In this document: in pieces, positions 28,481 to 38,642 of the stretch
Layout of the letters: the number at the start of each line of letters is the position of its first letter
Position numbering within the stretch: position 1 is the first letter of the stretch
NCBI GenBank assembly: GCA_003117195.1
Contig: BDSI01000005.1
Location: forward strand, 666,857-730,856
From: Eudorina sp. 2006-703-Eu-15
Lineage: Eukaryota > Chlorophyta > Chlorophyceae > Chlamydomonadales > Volvocaceae
Direction: 5' to 3'
Length of the DNA: 64,000 nt
Program-made: the position numbers and the translations under genes
The notes under the pieces: model-generated
What the model was told of the DNA's origin: nothing
The model's input: only the letters and a program-made list of their open reading frames with translations
Database searches by the model: none

Positions 28481-29329
28481 GTGGGCGCACATTCAGCCCC
28501 GCAAGTATCGACTTGCGGTGAAATCGGGTCTGATGGCCAACATCAACATCTGACCATCTAGGTTAGAATGTTGCGCAGGTTAAGGGGGATTGGTTTGTGA
28601 CGACCCTGCTCAATCAGAGCAGAATGCTATATTGAGGGGCACGGAGTTGGCGTGTCGTTCAATTGTAACACTCGAAAGACTGTTTTCCGTTGTCGTGCAC
28701 TCCGACCGGACCATGGTCATATATTTCCAAAGCGAATGGTAGCTGCCCGTGTCATGACAACGTCTCTTGGAACACAGCGCAAACATGACTAAACATCTCT
28801 TGGAATACAACGCAAACATCGAACACAGCGGCTGGTCAGCAGACTCGAACATAGCGGCTTGGTTGGGGCACGAGGGAATTTATCTGTTCACACTACCCGA
28901 AGATCATTGAACAGCATTATTGTCTGCACAGCGCCCGAGAACCATGTACAAAGTAAGCGCACATCAACGATCGTGAACCACGGGACATTAGGTCATACAA
29001 TTGCGATTGAATTGCCACAGTGCAACGAAATATTGGAAATAGACTAGCGGACATAGTTAATCAATGCAGATAGGTTCCATGTCGACGACACATAAACGTC
29101 AGCGGCTCAATTTACATACAAAACGCGATCATGCAACAATACCGTATGTGTTATAATCATTAAGCAACGTAATTACAGTTAAACTTATATCACCCCGCAT
29201 CTCAGACGCAAGAGCACTTGGGGAGTGATCACACTCGAGCACACGGTTGGGCATTAAGAGCAAATGCCAGTTTCGCAAGAGACGTTTCATAATTCAGGAT
29301 GGACAATCAGGACAGTAACGGGGCCAATA
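28481..29329. other. Spacer between psaF and the TIP41-like gene
   Basis: Lower-GC DNA with degenerate short repeats (about 28760-28860, variants of AACACAGCGCAAACAT) and no coding exon that I can support. It should contain the promoter of the TIP41-like gene. Confidence 0.45.
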
Positions 29330-29340
29330 ATGAGCGATAA
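29299..29340 (+). other. Upstream ORF overlapping the TIP41-like start
   Basis: A 13-codon ORF starts at the ATG at 29299 and stops at 29338-29340, overlapping the presumed main start (29330) in another frame. If transcribed, scanning ribosomes would meet it first, which usually lowers translation of the main ORF. Whether the mRNA extends this far is unknown. Confidence 0.4.
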
Positions 29341-32315
29341 GGACATGGACGAGTACCGGTAAGGAGTTTAGGTGCTAGTAGGAATGTTCATATGTGTATT
29401 CATCGAACAGTGACATTCAAAACGTTATTCCCCGCTGTGATCTTTCAGGCGGGTGCTGTCCGCCATGGTGCTGCCGGAGATGGTCTTCGCAAAGAACTGC
29501 GTGGAGCTAGTGCATGATGCGACTGGAACGGTGATTTCGTTCAACGCGTTGGACGCGCTGACGGGATGGAAGCGCGAGGACCTACCGCCTCTTCAAGTCC
29601 GTGTGGCCGAGGCAAGTTCTTCACGTCGGCGCATCCGGGGGACCCCCAGGTCTGCCCCATGGGCAGAAGTAGCTTAACGATTACGCACTTTGCCAAGTTC
29701 CCGGTATCGTGTAGCCAGGTTGCAGGCTACCCAACTCACGGGTACAGGAGAACTGCCCTTGTGTGTACTGCAAAACTGCCCTTGTGCCCTCCCGCACAGC
29801 ACACTCAGCACACCGGTTGCTGTGCATGTGGATTATGTATGTGGGGGGGGGTCCCAGCAATTCAACAGGCGAATGCGGTCAGGGATCCTGGGCTATCCCC
29901 CCCTTTTCTGTGCGCCGCAGAAATGGCGGAAAGCCCGGGAGCATGAGATTCAGCAGCAAAAGGCGGTGCAGCTCACGTACGACTGGACGTACACAACGCC
30001 GTACACATGTACGGTTGAACACCGCACGGAGCAGGAGGCTGGCGCTGGCGCAGGAGGCCCGCGCCAGGGGACACCGGACTTCATTTGCTGCCCTGCGAGC
30101 AGGTCAGCCCCTGTTGCTGCCTCTGCTCCCACCGCCCCCGATGCGGACGGGCCCGCAGCGGACTCCGCCGCGACGCCTTCGGCACCGACGTGGGCGAGTA
30201 TCTCGAGTTCTGAGACCACGGCGATGCCATCACCACCGCCCTTGGCAGCGGCGGGCGGTGACGGCGACGGATCTGTAGATCGCATGAGTTCCCTCTGGCA
30301 GCCCACCACGGACCAGATAGATAGAGGGCTGCTCATGGAGCGGGATCCTATCCTTTTCTACAGCGAGGTGGGTTTCCCAGCTCGCTGGCTGTGTAGTGCA
30401 ACTGGACAGGCTGCCGTGTGTGGCGGCAACCAGAATGTACGAGGGTCACCGGGCCCCTGTGTACAGGGCACAGTACGGTTCAAAGGGCCGGACATCCTTA
30501 GCGGGGGAATCTTTGGGGGCTTCAGCCTCCCGCCTACTGGCCCCGCACCTGGGCGCAAATCCCGCCATGTCGGGTAAAAACCCTCCCCTGTGTTGCAGGT
30601 CCCGCTGTACGAATCTGACCTGGACGACAACGGCGTTTGTGCGCTGACAGTGAAGCTGCGGGTGATGCCGCGCTGCTGGCTGGTGCTGCTGCGGCTATGG
30701 GTCCGGGTGGATGGGTCCATGGTGCGGCTCAGGGAGACACGGCTGTTCTGCAGGTAGGGCGGCTGAAGGGTTCCCACGGGGTGGGGCCATTCACTGCTGG
30801 AACCAAGGGTTGATGGCGAGTGGCGCAAGCTTTGATGAGTGCGGATGGAGGGCTTCGATGAGTGCGGTTCTTGCATCTGCGCGTCGATCACACTAATCAT
30901 TCTCAGTACGATTGTCTGCATATAGGAACGAATCATGTCGTCATGTTCTAACCATGCATTGAAGGAATCGGGGGAGCGGGGTTGATTTCCACGAGGTGGG
31001 ATGGGGATGCGACGCTAGGGAGCCCAGAGGTCCCGGGCGGGCCCAATCGCGAAGTGGGTCGCTGCCGTCTGAGAGGCAAGAAATGCGGTAGCAGGTATTC
31101 GAATGGTCCCGGGCGGATCCGGGAATCGCCCAGGTGGCGCCTCATTTGTTGCGGTACAAGTTGCTTGATACTGTTGCGGCGGCTTGCGTGTGGAGCTGTG
31201 GACCGAGGAAAACCAGCTGTTGACCATCCCCGGCGCCATCTGTCCGGCGCCGGTGCTGGTGTCCCTGCTTTGACTGTGGTGGGCCCCTGCCACTGCGGGA
31301 CCGTGCTGCAGACACGACAAGCCGGAGAAACGCCTGGAGGTGCTGCAGGTGAGGGTTATATGAATGGGGCAATCGGGGCTGCTTCACATTGCCTGGCGCG
31401 TGTGGCTGCAGGCGAGGTCTACGGGTGCTGATTCTTAGCGCCGTATCCCATTTGGGCGCGACACGCCCCAATGAGGATGCGCTTGTCGGCGTCCCTGTGC
31501 GGCCGTCGGCTGGCGTTTGTCTCTTTCCTCCCGTAATCCGTCCCGCATCTGCCACGGGTTGGCCGATGCACGGTGCGGAAGCTCCGTTGGCGCACTTGGG
31601 GCTGGGGGGCTGGTGTCAGACGGTCACCGTCGGCACGAGTGCGGGCGCAGCACTCACAGCACTCACGCGTTCGCCGCATCGGCAGCTTATTGCCCCGCAG
31701 CCTCGAGGCGCTTGAGAGCGCAGGGCACGCAGTCTGCAGGTCAGGAGCCCCACGGAATGGGCGCGGCGCCGCCATGCGTGCTGCTCTCGGAGGGTATCTG
31801 TAGCAGCGCGGAGTGTGTCCGGCCTCGCATTTTCAAGCATACCTGATGTGTGATGCCATGTCTCCTGTAAATTGCGCCGCAGGAGGTCAAGCATTGCGAG
31901 GGCAACTTCTCGGATCTCCGTGCCAAAGGCGCCCCGGACGAGGGACCGTCGTACACGGACGCGGACGCGGCATCACAGGTGCGAGAACGGGTTGGATGAA
32001 CCCGGTTCGAGGGGAGGGCACGTCGCCAAGCCTGCGGCTTTCCGGGTAGGCCCTCTAGGCGGCAATGCGCTGTCCGCCGTTCACAGGCGGAAATAGGCGC
32101 AGCGCATGGATGATTTCATGCGGAGAGAGCTGCGATGAGGTTCGATGAAGTCCTTCCATCTGCTGCTATTTCGGATGCCGGAAGCCCGTATTTGATTGCT
32201 GTCCTCGCCGCTGGTCCTCGCCGTACCACCTGTGCAGGTATTCCAGGCGGTGGCACCGGTGGGGCTCAAGCTGCTGCAGACCCGAAAGCTTGTACTCCCG
32301 GGAGGGCAGAAGTGA
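29330..32315 (+). CDS. TIP41-like protein, regulator of PP2A-type phosphatases
   Basis: TIP41/TIPRL proteins bind PP2A-family catalytic subunits and act in TOR signalling. Seven exons (29330-29358, 29449-29611, 29921-30367, 30599-30753, 31312-31348, 31883-31978, 32238-32315) encode 334 residues. Family blocks appear in order: MVLPEMVFAKN, FNALDALTGW, the hallmark YDWTYTTPYTCTV, RDPILFYSEVPLYESDLDDNG, VKLRVMPRCWLVLLRLWVRV, DGSMVRLRETRLF and a C-terminal NFSDLRAKGAP block. The second intron begins GCAAGT, a GC-AG intron; reading through to the next GT would break the match. About 90 Ala/Pro/Ser-rich residues are inserted between the DWTYTT and DPILFY blocks, in frame and without stops, although a short unrecognised intron there cannot be excluded. 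A TGTAA lies at 32821, about 500 bases past the stop. Confidence 0.9.
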
Positions 32316-33389
32316 GTTCGACAGGCCAAGTGAGCGCGGCAAGCCACTAAGCGAGGAGACGGGAAAGGGCAGAGCCTCCACCACAGGTGTTGTCCACAGC
32401 GTTTCGCCAGGCGATTAGGCGCTGTTTCGGCAGCCGTGCCTCGCCTAAGATTGCTGTCAGGGTGCAACGGTTATTATTATTTTTGACGATGTTATAGCGG
32501 ACCCCGCACCACGTAAGTATATTGAGTTATGCTGGGTTTGCCCGGGTTCGTTCTTCGGGTTTATTTCTTTTCTCAATTTAACCCCGCGGGTCATCGGTTA
32601 TTGTGTGTTGGTCGATGTGAAGGCTTGGACGTGAGGCGAGGTCAGGAGGATTAGACTTGAACGGCATGCGTGTACGGTAGCTGTACGGTTTGACTGCGGG
32701 CCGTGCGCGTAGGAAGCTGCTGACAGGAATGGACCTGGGCAAGGGCGCGGCAAGGTGTGCCTTCGGGAAGAGAGCAGCACCGCGGCCTCGATACCTGGTG
32801 GCTGTGATTCAGTGTGGCGATGTAACCCCTTATCGAGCACACCGTGGGCAAACCCAGCGAAGTTACAGCACAAATTATACATTTGACAGCCAAGTTTGTA
32901 CATATTACGATTCGAGCTTGAAAAGCGTGCAAGACAACATACGTAGGGCTCCACGTACAGCTTTCGGCGGTTTGCGTCAGGTTCCGGGGCGCCCCAGCTT
33001 TCGCGGGTTCCAAACATTCCTCGTTACAATTGAACATGCACCAACCGATTTTCCATGTGTGCTTCTTAGTATACGTCTTGAGTTAACATCCTCCATAGTC
33101 AACGGTATCCGTGGTCAACCAAACCGGGTAGATGAAATGACCACGCCGGCTTGGATAATCATTGTGCACGATCAATGGTTTAATTGATATGGAATGTGCA
33201 GGGATGCGAGCTTCAGGCTGCGGAAGTACCGTATCTGTCGTCCTAGGCTGGTCATCATCCCAACAGGCTGCTTCCGTTTCGTAAATTGCCTCACTAGTAT
33301 TAAATCTTTACTTGATCAGCGTAACTTTTGATTGGGCTTAGCATTACGTATGGGAAATTGTAAAATCAATTAACTGTTACGCGTCACGA
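32316..33389. other. Spacer between TIP41-like gene and the membrane GH42-like gene
   Basis: About 1 kb without a recognisable exon. It holds repeats of both dispersed families near 32488-32597 and the candidate TIP41 poly(A) signal TGTAA at 32821-32825. The right half is AT-richer and is the likely promoter side of the next gene. Confidence 0.5.
32488..32597. repeat. Composite of dispersed repeat families 1 and 2
   Basis: A family-2 head (32488-32505, ending GCGGACCCC) is followed about 40 bases later by a family-1 core (32544-32585), which runs into ACCCCGCGGGTCATCGG (32581-32597). The last string also ends the family-2 copy at 35611-35640. The layout suggests a family-1 unit sitting inside a family-2 unit, with ACCCCGC duplicated on both sides. 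Confidence 0.6.
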
Positions 33390-36300
33390 ATGCCACCTGT
33401 TCCGTCCAAGCGACGCGCAGGCCGCGGCGTCTGCGGATCACCTATCCTGATAGTTGGCATATGTCTCGTCACCGTTGCGGTCGTCCTGCTACTGTTTGCT
33501 CAATCATACTTGTCACCTGCTCGGTTAAACGGCCTTCAACAACGATTACACCTATCCGGTCTCGCCGGCTTACGAAGGCTTGGTCCTACGCCGCGTGATG
33601 GACCTGTCGAGAGGTTCGCAACGCTGTTTCATCTTGAGCTGGCAGAGCGGTTCAAGCTCACACAAGGGCGGGAGGTGGCGCTCGTGGGCGATTTAGTAAC
33701 GACTTTGAAGGGGATGGAATCGGTGGGTATCACCACCGTGGTCTTCTCTAGCCCCTGGGAGTTTCTGCAGCCAGCGGAGGGAGGACCCGTCAACTTCGCA
33801 TACCTGGACCTACTAGTGTCCAGCGCATGCCAGAACACCAAGCTGAAGGTGGGAGACTTCATGGACATAAGGGGGGAAGTCGGGCTGGACTCTTGCCTTC
33901 TTGCTGGTCGGTGCAACCGATGAAGAACGGATGAAACGGATGAAACGCGCCGCTAAAGCGCCGTGCGACTGAGATAGCGGGATATGGGTTCCAGAGGAGC
34001 CCGACAGGGTAGCCTGGCCCTTGTTCTGGAGCCACTGGGCTGACGGTTTCAATCGTTATTTGTTGGGGTAAGCACGCCAGTCCAACATCGAGCGTAAGTG
34101 CGTGTCTCAGCGAGTCCTCAACGCCCGTGGAGTGGGTGGCATTTAGGTGCGCATCGGCGGCTGTTGTGATTTGATCTGATCTGGGTTGCGTCGCTACGCG
34201 CACCGGTCTGAGGGGAAATGACGCGTTCCGGAACAATGACAGGATACCCTGACGGGCACACCATGCGCTGAGCGACCCCCTTTTCCGTTCCGTAACCAGT
34301 ACGCCATCATTTGGCCGCGCCACAGCTTTACCCTGTTCGCACCCAGGGGACGGACGAAGTGGTCGCCTCGCAACGCTTTTTCCTCCTTTCAGGCGGGGGT
34401 TGCACCAGCGGGGAGTCGCCCGCCCTGCAGCCATCACGGGAATACTTACAACCGCGCAAAAGTTAGAGGAGACAGAGCCTTAGATTGCAAAGCTCGAATC
34501 CTGGCCGGCTGTATTTGCTGTGTATGTACCGCCTCCCTAACCTGCCGTACGTAGCTGGTGCTGGCGGAGCGGGGGTAGGGGTCAGGGCCCGCCCGCTGAA
34601 GCCCTCTCGGTGGCCTGAACAACTTGGGGTCTCCCGGTATGTTTCTTGTCCCGACAACGATCCAATCTGGCCCCCTGGGCGTTACTCTGAACTTCCCACA
34701 CTCCCTCGCCGCCTCCTCAGGTGGCCTTCATTCTCGACCTGGTTCGGGCGCCCGCCTGGGTATTCACTAAGTGGCCGGATGCGCGGGCGGCGGACAGGTA
34801 AGGCAGGGCTAGGCAACGGGAGACGGGCGAGAGGAGGGCCCGCGCGCGGGGCATGCCAAAGCTGTTGGCATATCGGGGTCGCCTGCCCAGCGCGTTCACG
34901 CCCCGGGTAGGACCCTCGGGAGCTGTAGAACAAGGGTCGGCAAGACGCGCGCAATGGGTCGAGGGTGAGACAGCGACACAAGTTGCGCCGTCAGCATGGC
35001 CACCGATGTGATGTCTCGCGGCTCTGCATCCGATTACACACGCTGCGTCAAGCCCCTGTGAAGAACGGCCGGACCGTACCCTTCTCATACCAGCCCCTGA
35101 ACCCCGCCGGGATCTACCACTACTGCATCTCCAAGCTTCACATGCACCCAACCCGCCCGGTTCTTTCCTTCCAAGGTTCAAATCTTAATCCATCCATACC
35201 CAACGATACCCCAACCGACCCCTCTCGCCAGCCACGACCGGCAGTACGCACTGCTGTCCTGGTTCCACAACGACGCCAACCGGTTGGCGCTGGAGATGCT
35301 GCAGCTGGTGACCACCCACCTCAGCACCTCGCACGCCACCTGCTTCACGTCGCTGCAGCCCGCGTTCAACAACGAGTATGAGGTGGGTTGCGCAGGGTCG
35401 AACGCGGGAGGGAGGGGCGGGCTCGGAGCGGGAAGGTTCGCCCTCCGGCCCTGATTTGCGCCGTTCCAATTCGGCCCCGGCCGTTGTGGTACGGTTTTGT
35501 TCCCACGTGGTGGTCGTTGGTACTGGCTGCAACCGTGGAGGGCCTCCTTGTCCGGGCCCAGGTGGGGGCTATTGCGATCTGGGAAATAAAAAATGGGCGA
35601 TTATTGATATGATGTTGCAGTGGACCCCGCGGGTCATCGGTGGCAGCCGTAGATGGTGGTGGTGGTGGTGGTGGTGGTGGTGGTGGTGGGGTGCTGATCA
35701 AGGCATGGAGGTGTCCCTGCCCCAATCCCACTCCCACTAAGATCGTCATCAATCCCTCCCAAACGTCCCCCACCAGGCCAAGTACACCCAGGAGCACGAC
35801 TGCTACCAGGATTACTCCGCGCCCGCGGTGAGTACTGTAGCAGAGCCCGTACGGCAGCGTCGCGGGTACAGCCTGCTGCGGCCGCCCGCGCCGTGTGCGG
35901 CTGACTGAGTTTCCCTAGCGCCGACCTCGCCCCGCCGCTTTAAATGCCCTTGCAGCTGCCTCTTGGCCCTGATGCCGCTGCGCTGTCTCGCCCCCTGATG
36001 CCGCCTGCCTGTGCTTCCCGCCGCCTTCGCTGCTCCTCATGCGTCCCAATGCCTTCCCAACCCCTTGACGCTGCCCGCGCGCTGAGCACACAGGTGACGG
36101 CCTTCCGCCAGTGGCTCCAGGCCCGGCGGCCGCAGCTGGAGGATCTCAACGTGCGATGGGGCAGCAGCTTCAAGTTCTGGGAGGAGGTGAAGCCCCCGGT
36201 GCTGGAGGCGGGCAGTGTCATGGGGGTGGACCTCACGCCGCGGTGCGTGCAGGGATGGGGCCGGGGCCGGCGAAGGCGTGCCGCATGGGGATTGTGGCGA

Positions 36301-38642
36301 GGGTTACAATGAGGGCCACTTGGTTTAATGGTCAGCTTGAGGGGTTGCGGGTTGCGTTACACTGACAGAAGGCCTGTCGTCCAGGGCACCTCGACAGCGA
36401 ACAAAACGAGGTGGCCAGTTGCGCCAGCCATTTCCCGGTCGTTACCCGCACACACACTAGATACCCATCTTCTGCGCTCCTGAACCTTGGGGCCCCACAT
36501 CCGCAGTTACTGGGACTTCCTCAAATTTCGGGAGCTCTCAGGCGCGGACGTGCTCAGCCGGGCCTGCAGTATCGTACAGGCTTCCGGGGCGCAGTGCTTC
36601 CACCACGTGCCCGAGCTGTTCACCGTGCTGGTGGCGGTGTACGGCACCACGATGTTCAAACACATCGCCGCCAGCCCCCATACGGACTACCTGGTCGTTG
36701 ACTCGTCCTTCTTCACGCCATACGGCAGTGCCGTGAATCCGGCAAAGTAAGGCCCGCGGATGGGGGGGGTGCGTAGGCTGCGGGTTTGCCCACGGCAGAC
36801 ATGGGTGCCGTGCTGATGTGGGTGGGTTGGGACAAGACCGGTGGTGGACCGTTCTGGTTCGAGAAGGTGAGTCCGAGTCCGCTCTTGCAAGCAGGCGCGT
36901 ATGGGCATAACCCACACTCCTTGTCGATCGAGGCAGCAGCCGCACGCCTTGCACCAGGGCTGGCACTCTGGGAAGCACCACGTCGTGTTCCGTCACGTGC
37001 TGATAATCAACACCTGACAACACAACACACCTGCGCCCTCTGGTGACGCGCCGCAGGCTCCGGCTGTCAGTTAGCGCCGCCAATTCGTACGGCAAGCCCG
37101 TACATCTCTGTGCGAGCGTGCAGCAGGCTGTCGGGTACGACCTCCTGTCTTCGGTTTTCCGTACGGCGCTGTTGACCGGGGCGGCGGGCGTGGGCGTCAC
37201 GAACTGGCTGCCGCACATCCCGCTGAACGCCTCCCTCACGGCCGTGCTGCAGCCTGGCTCGGGTGGGGCGGCAAGCGATGCCGCGGCGGCGGCGGAGGCT
37301 GGGTGCGCCGCGGGTGTGGTTTCGGAGCGAGTAGGGCTCTTCATCCACTACGACTCGTGCGCTGCATGGCACGGCTTGCAGGTGGGACCTGGCGGGGCTG
37401 AGCAGGGAGAAAACACGGGCGGGTGGGCCTAATTGGGCCCCCAGCGGGGCTGACTTTCTTCCGCATGCGATGCAGCGGGCTAACAAGTTCTTTCCTGCGC
37501 TCCTGACGTCGGCGGTCCCAGTGGTAGCCGCCGTCACGTATTTGAGATGGGCGCATGCTGGCGGGTTTGCATGGGGTGGTGGGACGCCGATGCAGCGGTG
37601 GTACGGTCTTGCGTCCTCACTCGTGCGACCATCTGGGTTCTGAGACATTGCTCCGAAGGGCCCAACGCACTCGTGCACCCTGCCCCTCGCCTCCTCCTCC
37701 TCATCGCGCTGCGCCCCCTGCCCCTGCTGTCCCTTGGGTTCGCAGTGGTCCTCGAGCACCAAGGACCCCTTGCACGAGTTTGTTCAGGTCGGTGCGCTGG
37801 GCCTGTTGAGGAGAAAGCGCGCGAGAGAGAGACGGCGGGGCGTGATGAATGGAGTGACGGGATGTGGGTAGTGGTGGACTGAGCAGCTGCAACCCCATCT
37901 GGTGGCTCGATGGCGGGGCACACACCTGACTTGGACCTGGACCTCGACCCGGGGCCGCGGCTCGGGATGCCTGGTCGGAGCACATGCGCTGCTGCGTGTT
38001 AGTTTTGTGGGCACAGGCCCGGCCATTGCTCCACGCCACCATTCCATTCCTCGTTTCTTCCTACACCACAGACCACCATACACACAACACACACCTTCAC
38101 CCACCCACACCTCTCGCCCCCCGCAGGCTGCCGCCCAGGAGCTGTCCTTCGAGTGCACGCCCAACCTGACCGTCTACCTGGAGTTCGACACCCTTATGGA
38201 GGCGCTGCCGTCCCTGGACCGGGTGCTGTTTGTGGAGCCGCTCGTGGTGTGGGGCGCCAAGGAGGTGGGGCAGGGGTGGGAGACGTACGTCCAAGACTGG
38301 TCCGCGTGTGGGCACTGCAAGGCGGTCATCCACCGCGCGCTGAGCTGTGCTCCGGGTTGGCGTCGGGGGGTGAGGCGGCGGGTCAGGGTGACTTGCGGCA
38401 CTGCGCGGTATCCCGGCTCGCGCGTCTAGGGTCGATGAGGCATACGGTAAGGCAGGCCCACCCAACGGCACCCCTCACCTTCAATGACGCTGATCGCGTG
38501 TTTGGCGGTGTGTTTCCGGCCGCAGCTCGAGGCCTACACATCGGTACGTACGGCGGTGGAGGCCAAGCACCATGAGATCTTGCAGTTCCCCGGAGTGGAT
38601 GGCACCGCGGGGGCAAAGCTCACAGTGCTGGACGAGCTTTGA
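33390..38642 (+). CDS. Type II membrane protein with a GH42-like glycosidase domain
   Basis: Eleven exons (33390-33848, 34721-34797, 34995-35057, 35232-35382, 35777-35827, 36094-36242, 36507-36746, 37057-37381, 37746-37787, 38127-38264, 38526-38642) give 603 residues. A short basic N-terminus is followed by one hydrophobic helix (about 18-38), so the domain should face the secretory lumen or outside. The lumenal part reads like a clan GH-A barrel: SSPWEFLQP on an early strand, then an Asn-Glu pair in QPAFNNEYE (about 243-250), the usual place of the acid/base. Next comes TAFRQWLQARRPQLEDLNVRWGSSFKFW, which is close to the GH42 pattern of a short helix followed by LN..WG. I could not assign the nucleophile. 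An Ala-rich loop (about residues 470-490) looks like an insert. Activity and substrate are unknown; a beta-galactosidase-like enzyme of Golgi or cell-wall matrix is an inference from the fold only. Confidence 0.75.
35611..35640. repeat. Dispersed repeat family 2, longest copy
   Basis: A 30-base string GATGTTGCAGTGGACCCC followed by GCGGGTCATCGG, inside an intron of the GH42-like gene. Related copies sit at 15528-15558, 19547-19559, 26207-26221 and 32488-32505; they share the core CAG(T/C)GGACCCC with different right flanks. Confidence 0.65.
35654..35689. repeat. (TGG)n microsatellite in an intron
   Basis: About twelve TGG units in the intron between exons 4 and 5 of the GH42-like gene, 14 bases after the family-2 repeat. 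Confidence 0.95.

Noticed and set aside
37472..37520. Possible extra exon (RANKFFPALLTSA) in the GH42-like gene
   Set aside because: The preceding and following exons already join in phase 0 to a sensible HGLQWSSSTKDPLHEF, and the candidate lacks a strong donor.
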